From Tenebrio molitor (taxonomy: Eukaryota > Arthropoda > Insecta > Coleoptera > Tenebrionidae): a stretch of 64,000 bases of DNA. Below the pieces are notes generated by a model, which was not told the origin of the DNA, made no database searches, and saw nothing but the letters and a program-made list of their open reading frames with translations. The position numbers and the translations under genes are program-made. Location: positions 11,842,001-11,906,000 of the forward strand of contig NC_091053.1 in NCBI RefSeq assembly GCF_963966145.1. The letters are read 5' to 3'. The stretch's first letter is position 1; each line of letters opens with the position of its first letter. This document shows, piece after piece, positions 26,324 through 38,100 of this stretch.

Positions 26324-26925
26324 GAATGATCGATAGATTTCCAAATATTATTTAGAATTCTAGATTTGTTAAGGTATCGCTTTGTATAAAACATATTTGT
26401 ACTATAGTAGCGTCTAGTTCGCCCAAATACAGTATTGCGAATTGCGTGCCACAGATTTGTCGCTACCGCGCAACTCTGTGACGTCATATCGTGAGTAAAT
26501 CAAGTGGAGAGCACAGTCACGAACCTTTTCTTCCCAGCAAATGTCACTTAAAGAAATTCGATCCATTAGTTTTTGACTTAAGTGGAAACAAACAAACAGA
26601 CGGGGAGACAAGAATTCTGAAAACAGCTGAATGATCGATGTACTTTCAAATATTATTTATAATTCTATATTTGTTAAGGCTTCGCATTGCATAAAACAGA
26701 TTTGTGCTGTAGTAGCGTCCAGTTTGCCCAAATACTGTATTGCATCGCACAGATTTGTCGCTACCGCGCAACTCTGTGACGTCATATCGTGATTAAACCA
26801 AGTGGAGAGCACAATCACGAATCTCTTCTTTCCAGCAAATGTCATTTGAAGAAATTCGATCGACTAGTTTTTGAGTTAAGTGGAAACGAACAAACAGACG
26901 GAGAGACAAGAATTCTGAAAATAGC
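26324..26925. repeat. Tandem duplication of a 305-bp unit
   Basis: Unit 1 starts at 26,324 and unit 2 at 26,629. Both run from GAATGATCGAT through GTCGCTACCGCGCAACTCTG and TGACGTCATATCGTGA to AAACAGACGGGGAGACAAGA (or its variant). Divergence is modest. No recognised coding sequence; the 'aacaaacagacgg' tail is a common feature of arthropod dispersed repeats. Confidence 0.8.
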
Positions 26926-27539
26926 TAATACGTGTCCAAATTGAAGATTGTTTGTGTTTCTGTTTCCACATCACGTGATACGAGTATTTGTCTTCTTTTC
27001 TTCCAGTTCCCACAATTACTCGCACACGTCCGAACTGTCCACGAACTTGCCAACACGACGACACGAAACGACCTTGGCATTATTTTTTCGCATTAGCATA
27101 CGTTGAAGTGTTTGGTTGATCGTCACCCTCCGTGAAAGTCGCCATCCGTGAAGCAGCTCAGCTCTTTTTCCAAACGGCTTTCGTGCTGGGAAAGAGACAG
27201 ATACCATCGCGGCAACTGTTGTGTGTTTTCGCTCACATGGACAGTTGCTTAATTGTTTCGTGTCTTTTTGTAACACACTAACTGCCCCACTTGCGATCTA
27301 AGCGACAAAGGCTCTTATCGGGGCTGTATCTTGATTTTTGTGGGCGCACTAATAGCGCCCCGCTGGTGCTGGTGCAGTTGGTGGCGATTCATTTTGTCTC
27401 ATTCAGGATATTTTCCTTTTGTGTGCATTAACTGTCCCAACCGAGAAATTTTTTATTCTCCGACTCTAACCAGTTGTGGAATATTTTTAAGAATTTTTAT
27501 ACCGCCTTATCTGTCTCTTTACTTAATAATAGTAATAAT
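26926..27539. other. Short non-coding gap left of the hAT transposon
   Basis: No gene recognised. Frames at 27,016-27,276 (minus) and 27,331-27,609 (plus) lack recognisable domains, and the latter crosses the transposon end. Confidence 0.4.
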
Positions 27540-27560
27540 TAAGGCCCGGATTTTAGGCAA
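27540..27560 (+). repeat. Left terminal inverted repeat of the hAT element
   Basis: TAAGGCCCGGATTTTAGGCA plus one base; matches the inverse of 30,224-30,244 except for A versus G at position 3. Confidence 0.85.
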
Positions 27561-27947
27561 AATGGACTATTTTTATTTTTTAAGGCACATGTATGAAACT
27601 TGTCTATAAATGATTTCTGGCTTAATTAGAGTAATTAGAGCCATATTTGATTCTGCCTATTCGGCCTAAAATGCCCTTTAAATACCTATTTTACCTTTTA
27701 ACTGCCTGAACATGCCTAAAATGACCAAAAATCAATTTCATTTTTGCGGTTTTTTCCCAATTTTCGAATTCTGGGAAGTTTACGGTATTGAAAATGTAAA
27801 AGTGGTACCTCAATAAAATTTACAATGCTTTATGATTTTAAAATTTAAGGAGATGTAATTACTGAAATGTACAAAGTGCAGTACAATACAGGAATTACTT
27901 TTTCGCTTTTACGGTTGGGACCATGATGTCAGCGGTAAATACTCCGA

Positions 27948-28069
27948 CAATACCTAAGTACCACAAACCATTAGACTGGACTGGCATAAATTACAGAGTT
28001 TATCTGTTTGCCTCTGTTCGAAGGGGTGCAGGTATACGCGGTCTAATGTTTTCTGATACTTAGGTATTG
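27948..28069. repeat. Inverted repeat inside the hAT 5' region
   Basis: CAATACCTAAGTACCACAAA at 27,948 recurs inverted at 28,041-28,069 as CAATACCTAAGTATCAGAAA. The arms are about 29 bp with a few mismatches. It lies in the 770-bp leader between the left end and the transposase ATG. It may be a small nested fold-back element or part of the transposon's own promoter region. Confidence 0.6.
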
Positions 28070-28313
28070 TTAGAAGCTTTAACGTTTATAAAATGGTCCT
28101 TGCCATAAAAACGAAAATTAAAATCCCGAAGTGAAACAATAAGAGAAACCTTAAGGGTGTCATTTTCTAAAAATTTAAGAAATATAAAATTAACCATCTC
28201 CTCTGAAATTTGGTGGGAGACGTAAATATAAGCATTACAAATTTGTCATTTCTCGTTTACTTTATCTCCGTGCAGTGGTCGTGTTTCTTGTGAACCTGTT
28301 TAAAGTGAACATA

Positions 28314-30004
28314 ATGCCGAAACAAAAAATTAGTTTACGCGAAAAAATATTACAGTGGACAAGCAAGAAAGATTTATATGAAATAAAATCAACCCGAGAA
28401 ATGTTTTGTAAAGCTTGTGGTAAACTGGTAAGTTAAGCATAATTAAAAATATGTCATTTTATATTTTTTACTTATTTGAAAATTTTATTTTTTGTAGTTT
28501 ATATGCGAAAAAAAATGTCACTTGCAACAGCATGAGCAAACGGCCATCCATAAAGAGAACATTATGACACCGCTTCGGCAAACGTTGCTGACACAGAACT
28601 TGGAGGAATCGGCAAATAGTACATTCAATATGGAACTTTGTAACGTCTTTTTAGCTGCCAATATACCATGGCACAAACTACAAAATCCTGCGTTTCAGAA
28701 TTTTCTGACAAAATATTGTGGTAGAAAAATTCCGGATGAGTCTACTTTACGGAAAAATTATTTACCAAAATGCTACAAAGATGTATGAACATACTACCTT
28801 TAAATATTTAATTTAAAATTATTTTCACTTTTAGACTATTGACCGCATTCGGAATGAGCTGGATCCTTTTAACATATGGGTTTCAGTTGACGAAACAACA
28901 GATGCACTTGGGCGATATGTGGCGAATTGTCTGGTTGGGAAACTTTCAGAAGATGAACCTGGAAAATCTTATCTTTTGGCGTCTAAACAATTAGAAAGAA
29001 CAAATCATGAGACAATAGCTAGATTCGTAAATCAATCTTTAGGTAAGGGTTTTTCACTTTTTTAAATTTATTTTGATTTAAAATTTCTATGCGTAGAAAT
29101 CTTGTGGAGTACCAGAGTTGTTGCTGAAAAGTTTCTTTTGTTTGTAACGGATGGAGCACCATATATGATAAAATCTGGTAGACACCTTAAGGTGTTTTAT
29201 ACAAAAATTGTGCATGTCACATGCTTAGCGCATGCTTTAAATCTAGTGGCTGAAAAAATTCGCTATCAATATGAAGATGTGGATAATTTAATTTCGAACG
29301 TGAAAAAAATTTTCGTTAAGGCACCTTTGAGAGTTGAAATGTACAAAGAAAAACTAAAAGAAATGCCACTGCCTCCACAGCCAATTTTAACACGATGGGG
29401 AACATGGCTTCAGGCTGCTATGTTTTACAGCGAACACTTTGATTCCATTAAAGAAGTAAGTATATAAAAGATAAGCAAATTAATTGATTGTTAAACTGTT
29501 TTTAACTACTCACAGGTTGTCATGTCCTTTGATGGAAGTTCTGCTGTTGCTATTCAAAAAGCACAGTCTATAATGAAGAAACCCGGAATAAAAAACCAAT
29601 TAATTTATGTTCGCAGTAATTTTAAAATAATCTGCGAAAGTATTACTCAATTGGAAAAAAATGGGTTACCTTTAACCGATTCAATCAAAATTGTTGAAAA
29701 CGTATTTACCTCCCTAAAAAAATCTCCAGGCCCTGTAGCAGCAGTAGCATTAAAAAAACTTGAAGATGTTACTGAAAAAAATCCTGGATACAAATTTCTT
29801 CTAGAATTGGCAAGAATTTTTAGAGGTGAAGATGTGCCGGAACATGACACCAAAATGGAAGAAATTTATTACAAATTTGCGCCCATTACCTCTTGCGAGG
29901 TAGAAAGAAGTTTTTCAAAATATAAGTCCATTTTGGTGGATAACCGACAATGTTTTAAAGTAGAAAATTTAGAGCAATATCTTGTATGCAATGTAAATAC
30001 GTAA
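28314..30004 (+). CDS. hAT transposase, five exons, 484 codons, no breaks seen
   Basis: Exons by frame and GT-AG sites: 28,314-28,427, 28,498-28,782, 28,835-29,042, 29,097-29,455 and 29,516-30,004. All junctions keep frame. The N terminus has a BED/CGGBP1-like zinc finger split by intron 1 (CKACGKL|FICEKKC...H...H) for DNA binding. The RNase H-like catalytic core follows: VSVDETTD (first acidic residue), then VTDGAPYM, HVTCLAHALNLV, and TRWGTWL. Near the C terminus CEVERSFSKYKSIL holds the conserved Glu of the hAT dimerisation/catalytic region. It would cut and rejoin this element's ends in the nucleus. At 484 codons it is short for hAT and lacks an extended C-terminal dimerisation tail, as in the compact BED-finger lineages. 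A poly(A) signal AATAAA lies at 30,047. Domestication is an alternative, but the intact terminal repeats favour a mobile copy. Confidence 0.85.
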
Positions 30005-30046
30005 CAATGTAAATAACTAACAAACTTGTAGTATTGTATATTAATT

Positions 30047-30052
30047 AATAAA
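30047..30052 (+). terminator. Polyadenylation signal of the transposase gene
   Basis: AATAAA lies 43 bases after the stop codon and before the right terminal repeat. Confidence 0.6.
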
Positions 30053-30223
30053 AAATAATTAGTAAATATCTTGTTGTGTGTACCTACTTAAAACTTTAAA
30101 AACACATTTTTTAATTTAATTAACCACAACTTTAAGGACCTAGTATGGCTTATTTTCAGTTTTTAAGGGACTATTTGCAGTAGTTTAAGGGACTATTTTA
30201 GGCACCTATTTCCGACTTTTTAA

Positions 30224-30244
30224 TTGCCTAAAATCCGGGCCCTA
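30224..30244 (-). repeat. Right terminal inverted repeat of the hAT element
   Basis: On the minus strand it starts TAGGGCCCGGATTTTAGGCA, the partner of 27,540-27,560. Confidence 0.85.
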
Positions 30245-30730
30245 GAATAATTGTTATTTACGATTTGACAGATGATAAGTCTACGTCATAAGGTTAATCT
30301 TGTTGCTTCAATCGTAACTAAAAAATAAAATTAAAAAATTGTGTAGTTACTACTTTACAAGTTTTGAGTCGTATGTAGGTATAGTAAATCAGGTCAATAT
30401 TCTGAAAGGTTTGCTAATCACACTATGATCTTCATAACATTGAAGAGATGTTGATGAAATTAAATGAGGACATATAAATTATTATAAACGTTTCTTACAT
30501 GTTAGTTGGCTATGATGTTTGCCACGTGCAAGGCGTAGCGTAACTACACTATCCGAAAGCTCAATTGATGTGATTACTTGGTTGCCTAAAAGCAAGGGGA
30601 TTAGAGATCATTTAAGATCCCTCAAAAGAAAACTGTTTCTTGGAGAAGAAATAGCTCACACCAAATGAATCATAAATGACGTTTGTCATTTACGAATTGA
30701 CAGATGATGAGTCTACGTCGAATCGAAGCG
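30245..30730. repeat. Short direct repeats right of the hAT element
   Basis: TTTGACAGATGATAAGTCTA around 30,263 recurs as ATTGACAGATGATGAGTCTA around 30,695. Between them, 30,538-30,625 is the dispersed repeat also present at 25,310. No coding sequence seen. Confidence 0.5.
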
Positions 30731-32368
30731 AGCATCGGTTCACTTGATCACAAGTTTATTTCTGAAAGCTCGGTGTAATTATTACATCTTGAATTGTTTC
30801 CACTTGAAATGCTTTTAAAAGTTGTCGTTGAATTGAAGCAATGGTTTTTGCTGGTAACCTGGGCAACCTGCCCAAGTACGATAACAGATGGTTTGTCTTA
30901 ACACAAAGGTGTGCAAATACATAATAAATGAATAGACCATCAAATTACATTACAAATGGTTCGAACGTGTCAAAATGAGTGGAAGGTAGCAGGTGTTGTT
31001 GCTACTGGACTAGTGGGTCTTAAAGTCATTAGTGGTAATAAAACTTGAAGGTTTATTTCTTTTTAATTTATTTGTTACAGATAAGATTCTTGGTAGGTTA
31101 CAGTTTAATACTTGAAATTTAATTTGATGAATGTGAAATGATCAACATTAATATGTAATAAAAAATACGTAAATTTCTTTTGTTGGAAGTGAAAAAATGT
31201 TTACAAAAAATGCTACCTCATATAGTATGTTCTTTAAAATAATAATAAAAACAAAAAGTGAAAAAAAACTCTTCGATGTAAAATATTTGAGCTTTGGAAT
31301 TTGATTTTGTAACTCATAGAAAATTGTTTAGATAATTTAAATTATTTCTTTTTTGAACCAACCACAGTTTTCCAATTGATTATTTAATATTTTCATTTAG
31401 AAATATTTGTTTATTTGAGACAAGTGCGATGGAGACATTACCGCACGCGTGAAGTTTGCACAACGAGGCTCTCCGCCGAGGTAGCGTACTGAAGTATTTG
31501 CGACGTTTATTTGAATAAAAATTCAATTTCGAGTCAGAGTAGACACAGGCGATTGTTTTCAAAACTACAACAACGCCCCCCCAATTACGTGAACAGCAAA
31601 ATTTCGATCAATCAGTTTGTTTGATTTCTTTTACATCATTTACTTTACCGCACGGCTTGTGGTAAAACTTTAATTACCGCACACACGCAGTAGAGTCACC
31701 CCCACCCTATTCAGCATTCAACATCGTTACCGACAGGATACGCCGCGCAAGTGTGCATCACTTGTGAGATTTTTCCAGTGCTCTTAACATAAAAACTTCC
31801 GTCGATTTAGCCACGCCACGTCTACCAACCCGCTAATACTAAATCATCATCGTATTGTGTTAGCTCGCTGTTACAATAAGCCTTAACGAGGTGTACAGCT
31901 TATCTGATTTGAATAATGAAGCCACCCGTGGAATTATGTTGTATCAAGTGGTACCTCACCTGCTATTTCGCCGTCTTATCACCGACATTACGTTCATTTT
32001 CCAGCGAGTGGCCATCTAACCGTTGGTTAGACAGACGCACGTCCAATTTAGATGATTCGAGACGTTTCCCAAAACCACTCATCGTAATCCGGTCGAGATT
32101 TATCGGAGTGGCAAGTGCAAATTACCTTCTGGATCTATCGCAAAAAATAAATAGCTAATCGGCAGCGGAATCTGGTTGGCTGTGGCGAGATTAATTTCTC
32201 AATTAAAGGATATGATTGATGCGTCGTGTCGGGGATTTTTCTTTTTCGCCAGTGCGAAATTGCGTTGGAGTGATGCTGGCCGGAAAGTTTAATTTATCCA
32301 ATCACAGCAACAACAAGAACTCGACTGGTCTCTTTCTGTCTCTTGTTCTGTATCAAATTTGTCAATTC
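30731..32368. other. Non-coding region, nothing firm
   Basis: No gene recognised. A short palindromic segment (TTACCGCACGGCTTGTGGTA) is near 31,646. Frames at 31,916-32,158 have no recognisable domain. Confidence 0.4.
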
Positions 32369-32425
32369 GACCCGATCTGAGTCCCATTGAGTTGGTGTGG
32401 AACCCCGAAAACGCACGATGAGAAA
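32369..32425 (+). pseudogene. Tiny Tc1-like transposase remnant
   Basis: The frame reads RPDLSPIELVWNPENAR before a stop. This is the signature around the last catalytic residue of Tc1/mariner transposases (SPDLNPIE-x-x-W). The nucleotide motif matches the repeated unit at 2.3 kb. Too short to define a family. Confidence 0.45.
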
Positions 32426-34789
32426 CCGCCAACCGCGGTCACTGCCGCCGTCCACATCCTGTGTAGGTGTCGAGGGGATGGACAACCGGTGGTAGCCTTA
32501 AAGTCCTCTAATTGTGCGGTTATCCGTAATGATCTGACCGGAAGCGGCGTTGCCGGAAGCGGTGAGAAAAACGCCATTTTGTACGCTAGTTGACTTCGGT
32601 TTCGTGACGCTTAGTGCTACCCAAACTATTATTGTAAATAAAGTACACGCTAGCTTGCTAACCGCCATTTAAAACTTTTAATTTGTATGTTGATTTATGC
32701 ACATCGGGCTAAATACAATTACGCACCTTCCGCTTTAACCGATTCGGAAGATCTACAACTTCGGAGGTAAAGAGTAGAGACGTTCGGAAGGCTATTTGGT
32801 CGCACCTGCACGGTCGGAACTAGTCCTGGAGGCAACGCGAAGCCTTCGTCCTTTCTTCTAGCAGGATTAACACTTCGATTAATTAAAGAGTGCACGCACA
32901 CCTATGCAAACATGTCATTATGCAAGATAAGGAACTGAACACGGCACAATGGCTCGTGGAAGCGTAAAAAATTATGTTGAAGATTTTGATGGATGTTACT
33001 CGGTTTTTGTAATGAATAAGTAATAGGAAAGTTAATGCAAGTTATAAAAGTAAATAGGTATGCGTGATGCTCGTTTTACATGAGAATGGTGAAAGCGGTG
33101 TGTGTAATCGATACAGAAACCGAAATTCCTATTAGTAGAGCAGAAAGTATTATTTAAATTAATATTAAAATATTTTTTACGGTTTGTTGAAGCAGTTTTA
33201 TGTAATCAAGTGTTTTGTGGCAATTTGCAAAATTCTTAAGACCAAAATAAAATTTAAAATTACATAATAAAATTTAAAATTACATGCATAGGTACATACA
33301 TTATTACATACTCTGTGAGAGTAAAATGAAACTGGAACTGAAGAAAATTGAAACTTTCTGAAGTGGAGATGAAGGTGAAGATTTGTCTTTTGTCAGTTTC
33401 TTCCGGTTCAAAATTTTTGCCAGAAGGTGACTATAGAAGAAAGAGGAAGATTGTTTGAGTAATCGTTGAATTATTTGAGTTGTCCCAAACCTTTAGTATT
33501 ACTTTCGCCCCAAATAGAGCAAATCGGACTCAGCCGAAGTGGAAAAGTTTTAATGAGCTTGCGCATCAAAGCTGAGTGAATTTTTGTGGAAACGTTGACG
33601 ATTTGCATAATTTCCGAGGCAAGGCAAGACACAAGCCGCACATAATAACTAGTTCACAACTAAACGCAATTACTCAACTAATTAAGAGCATAATAATTCA
33701 TAAACCGCCGTGGCGGCGGCGGCGGCGTCTTGAGGAGGCGGCAGGAAGCGCGCCAAGGACGAGACGGGCGAGCATCGCCTCACTGTTTAGATGTTAATTT
33801 AGTGCGAAAGAGAAGTTCTCAGGATCTTGGCGGGGCTGTTAGACAATGGATAGTCAGGCACAGTTAAATACAGACATTTTACACTCCGGTGAGCAGGACA
33901 TTTTCTTGTTATGTTCTGCAGTCGCACTGTAAATAATGCATAAACCGCTCGGTTTGTCGACGAAACCATGAATCACGCTCAATTTCACCGGCTCGTGGAA
34001 ATTTGATGGGTCGCAAAGTGAATGGGTGCTCCTGTCAACCATTCGGGGTGCCCGAAATAATGAGGGCGTTGCACCATCTTGTTGAGCAAATGGACAACGG
34101 CGCCGTTACGATCAGCGGTGACCGGCTGTGCGGGTCAAAAAACAACAATCTGTTGTCCTAGCAGGATGCGATGCAAAATTAGAAGGATTGGAGCAAGGAT
34201 CAAACAAAAACGTGCTACTGCCGGTTTGGTAAAATGAGCTAAGGAGAAAAAATTTGTATTTTTGGAAATTTCCAATTTATTCTCTTGCAAGGATCATTTC
34301 ATATTTAATAATGACTGAAAAAGAATAAGAATTGTTATTTAGATATCATGATGTCAAAGATCTTCATGAGGTGTTGTTGAAGATTGGTTGAATCGCATGA
34401 TCTTCAGCACAAGATATCAACAACAAAACAAAAGATGCAGATTTTGAAGAAATGTTAGACTATGTTGAAAGGAAGAATGAGAAGATAAAGTAAAAGCAAC
34501 ACCTACGGACTTTTCTATTTTTCCCTTCTACCTTTCTTCATTTTTTCTCCATTTCTTCATAATTCTGTATTTAGCCATTTTTTATATTTTCAGTTTTCTT
34601 CTTTATTCCTATCTTAATGTTCATCCAAATTTAAAAGTTCTTGTTGTGTCTCCTACTAGACAATTTTCTATTAAGTTTAATTTAAGTATTTTTATTATTT
34701 TTTCAGTTTTAGTTTCAATATGGATTTCTTTGACATAAATTGCTTTTGCATAAATATTGAATTTTCTTATTTACAGAAGATTCTTCTTT
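32426..34789. other. Non-coding region with GC-rich patches
   Basis: A CGG-rich run at 33,705-33,735 and GC-rich patches at 32,430-32,600 and 34,060-34,140 have no recognisable product. These may be regulatory or untranslated DNA. Confidence 0.35.
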
Positions 34790-36600
34790 TGACTTTAGGA
34801 CATCATCTTCTTTGACCTCTCACCACGAACTTATTGGAATAAAAAATGCAAAAATTCACACTCATACAAAAAACAACGAAAAAAACCGTTCCTACCACTA
34901 TTTTTCATCTAGCGCTTCTGGTTCAACTGTGACGAAATCTTAAATTACTTCCGTGGTTTTCGAAAATTCCAGTCACAGTCGATTTCTACTTTACTGACCA
35001 GAAAATGGAAAAACTGACTGCACCAATGGGTTCAGGACAAACCCATTACCAAAATACCAACAAACCACATTGATGGAAGAATTTTTACTTTGGAATTTTT
35101 TATAAACTGGCGAAAAATATCAACAGTTGTCCAAATTTGGTACACAGGCATATATTATGACGTAAAAAGAAAAGAAATAAACGCGGATGTGTAGGATGGA
35201 GACAAACAAAAACATTTCTCATGCCAAAAAAAGCCCAATTTACACACGAACTTGTTAAATAAACTACTATTTTGACTGATATTCTTCTTCTGTCTTCTGT
35301 GTGGACACCATCATCTTTGACCTGTCACTACGGAGTATGAGGGCAAAAAAAATGTCAAAAAATATATGCTCCTACGAGAAATAACAAAGAATCTACTACT
35401 GCTACTAATTTTCACTTAGACCTACTAGTTCCACCTTAAGAAGGCCTCAAATTATCCTCATGGTTTGTAAAAATTCCAGTTACTGTTGATTCGTATTTTA
35501 CAGACAGGAAAACGAAAAACTGACTGCGTTGATGGATTCAAAATGGTTCCATTACCCTAACATCAAGAAAACTACTATAATAAGAAAACTTTCATTCTTT
35601 CTTTAATTTTTCTAAAGAGAATGTTCTTCGATTAAAAATCGATCATCCCTTCAAATTTTTCAATGAAATTTGAAACGCTGACGCATTTTGATATGGAAAG
35701 GATGAAAATTGAGTTGAATTTGAGGTACGGGAACAAATAAAAAAAATCGGTCAAGATTTTACTTTTCTGTTCTATTCAAACAACACTTCTTTCGACTAGT
35801 CACCACGAACTTATTGGTACAAGAAAAATTCTCAAAAAAATCACAGTAATACCAAAAGTAACGAAGAATCCGTTTCTGCCATTGGTTTTTACCAAGCATT
35901 GATTTGACCATGGAGAAGCTTCAAATAGCTCTCAGCGTTTTAATAAATTCCAGTCAATGTCGATTCTTACTCCACCGGCAAGAATTTGGAAAAACAGACT
36001 CCACCAATTGATTGAAAGTAGCCCTAATACGCAAGGACCAATAAACCATCTCAATCGGAGATTTTTGACTTTTTCTGAACTTTTCTTCATAAATCTGTCA
36101 TAAATGTCTAAGTCTTAGGAGTTTTTCAAGTGAAACTCCTAGAAAAAAGACGAAAACGAAGTCGAAATACGAGTACGAAAGCAAATTCTTGTTTTAGAAA
36201 GACTTTTCTCTCTTTTCCGGCCGCCACCTTCTTGGAGCAGTTATCATGGACCAATGGGAGCTTCAAAAATTTCCACACAATGTACACTCCTTCAGATTAG
36301 AACAACAAATGCAACTGTGCCATTGTTTTTCATCTACTCCTTCTGGTTCGGGTCTGCCGTAGCCTCCAATTGCATCTATGGTGTCTAGAAATTTCAGTGA
36401 CTGCCGACTCCTACTCTACCGACCGGAAAATGGAAAAACTGACTGCACCAATGGATTCAAACAGTCTTCGTTACCCTAAAACAAGTTTAATTTTTTCTGA
36501 ATTTTTCCAAAAGTCCATTCATTATTTTAAGAATAAATATCGTCCCATAAAGACCTTGAATTTATTTAGACCAACAAAATTTGCGTACTGGTGCACATAT
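34790..36600. repeat. Degenerate four-unit tandem array, unit about 440-500 bp
   Basis: The same string of landmarks recurs in order four times. First is 'cttctttgacctctcaccac', then a 'cacttcttctggttc'-type segment, then 'aaattccagtca-ygtcgattc', then the anchor GAAAATGGAAAAACTGACTG (variants at about 35,003, 35,505, 35,971 and 36,424). The last two anchors in units 1 and 4 are nearly identical (ACTGACTGCACCAATGG). No open frame persists. A piece of the F1 repeat (35,217-35,272) is inserted in it. Confidence 0.7.
35217..35272. repeat. F1-related dispersed repeat
   Basis: ATGCCAAAAAAAGCCCAATT, then TACACACGAACTTGTTAAAT and AAACTACTATTTT. Nearly identical to 6893-6955. Confidence 0.7.
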
Positions 36601-36770
36601 TGAAAACCTGAATAAAAAAGGTCCCAGAAAAGACTTTTGTGGTACACCGACTTCACGCGCATCTGCCTCAAACACTTGCAACGTTGTCCACGAGTAAATT
36701 ATACAGAGTGGATGATGGATTAACTGTAGGTTTTGGTTTTTACCGGTAGAAAAAATGGTCGTAGAGTGGT
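36590..36770 (-). pseudogene. LINE reverse transcriptase fragment
   Basis: The minus frame reads REVGVPQKSFLGPFLFRFSI, matching the jockey/CR1/R1-type motif (GVPQGSVLGPLLF) of the RT fingers/palm region. Upstream residues (YSWTTLQVFEADA) fit the segment usually preceding it. The motif glycine is changed to lysine and no further RT motif follows. An isolated fossil. Confidence 0.55.
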
Positions 36771-37955
36771 CACACCTTTGCGGTCGTGGATCCCATAAAC
36801 GTCCCCGCGCCAGCAATAATGAGGATCATCGAGTAAAATTGCAAAAGTTCCGCATTCCCCAACGTATGTATGTGCGGTGAATTACAATGATTGCGCTAAT
36901 AATATTCTATAATTTAAGTGGAATGAATGGCGTGAAACCGAGTTTTTCCGATGATGACTGCACGACGCCGGGGCCTTATTATAAACATTCATAATTATCA
37001 TAAACATGCACGCGTTTATGTAATATAAAAAAATAATTAGCCGGATTATCATCTTCGTCAGGTCGGCTTACACAATTCGTGATTGTCGGAAAAAAGGAAG
37101 CGATTTTAATTTTTATTGTGTATTATGGTGTATTATGTAAAAACGGAATTGGAGTGTGAAATTTTTCGATGAATTATTTATCAGTCGATGCGGCCTTTTT
37201 GACCAATTACGGCCAATTAATAGATCGATTATTTGGTCCCCGTGTCTGGCCCCGACTTGTAATTAATTATCAATTAGTCCGAAAAAAATTGTACATTAAG
37301 CGCTCGCTCGAAATAATTATATTCATAATTAATAAGTATGTCAGAGTAGTAAGTGGATGGGGTTTTGGGCGAGCTCGTTTCCAAAAGACCGGTTATTACT
37401 TATTATTCGGTTGTTCTTTTTGTCATTCCGAATTTTGTTTTTTACGGAGGCACATCAATTAAAGTCCCATTAGTATTAATGGGCTAAAATGTATTTTATT
37501 TCAGATTAATGTCGACTCGATTATATGCCGCAAACATTTCTTTTATTTCGTTTACCTCCATAAATTACTATAAAATTATATTGTTAATGTAAACAGTAGC
37601 CGGGGAGTCATGAAAGCTGTACTCTATTAGCTTAATTTGGTGGCGCTGTCGGCGACTCTTGCTGAACCATCTGCTCGAGCGGCCGTTATTTATGAATGTC
37701 ATTTGCTCACTCTCTTCACTACACTAACGGTGAGATATCAATTAGGAAAATTGCAAAATAACAACAAAAAAGACAAACAAATTGGTCGTTTCGAAGAGAA
37801 ATATCAAATTTTGGAATCTAACAAATTGTCAAAATAAAAAATGTTTGGACCATTTAAGAAATGGACTAAGAGTCCAGTCGTTTTTACTCTAGAAAGTGAC
37901 ATCTAGTAATTTTATAGACATAAATAGCAACCTCTCCCTCGTGCCGTCCTATTCC
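36771..37955. other. Non-coding region, nothing recognised
   Basis: No gene, RNA or repeat structure was recognised. The frames are short and without domains. Confidence 0.4.
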
Positions 37956-37957
37956 TG

Positions 37958-38100
37958 TTGCTAAAATAGTAGATTATATCATTAAGAGTAGAAGTAAGTC
38001 TTTTTGTGCTAAGCCCAGAGATTGAAGACCGAGACAAAGTCGAGGTCGCAACTGGGTGAAGTACAAAAAGACCTTCTACTCTGAATACTATTTTATCTCC
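37958..38100. repeat. Imperfect fold-back element
   Basis: The left arm (AAAATAGTAG..AGAGTAGAAGTAAGTCTTTTTGT, with an internal break) mirrors the right arm (AAAATAGTATTCAGAGTAGA then AGGTCTTTTTGTACTT). The centre is GACCGAGACAAAGTCGAGGTC-like. Non-coding. Confidence 0.6.

Larger units (their letters stand above)
27540..30244 (+). mobile_element. hAT-superfamily DNA transposon, apparently complete
   Basis: The element is about 2.7 kb. Its ends (27,540-27,560 and 30,224-30,244) are inverted copies over 21 bp with one mismatch, starting TARGGCCCGGATTTTAGGCA. The start TA-G-GG suits hAT ends. Flanks share AATAATT (left TAATAATT overlapping the first base, right GAATAATT), an imperfect candidate for the 8-bp duplication hAT elements make. 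Near both ends are several TGCCTAAAAT or TTTAAGGGACTATTT motifs, like the subterminal transposase-binding repeats known in hAT elements. Inside is a five-exon transposase gene. Confidence 0.85.
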
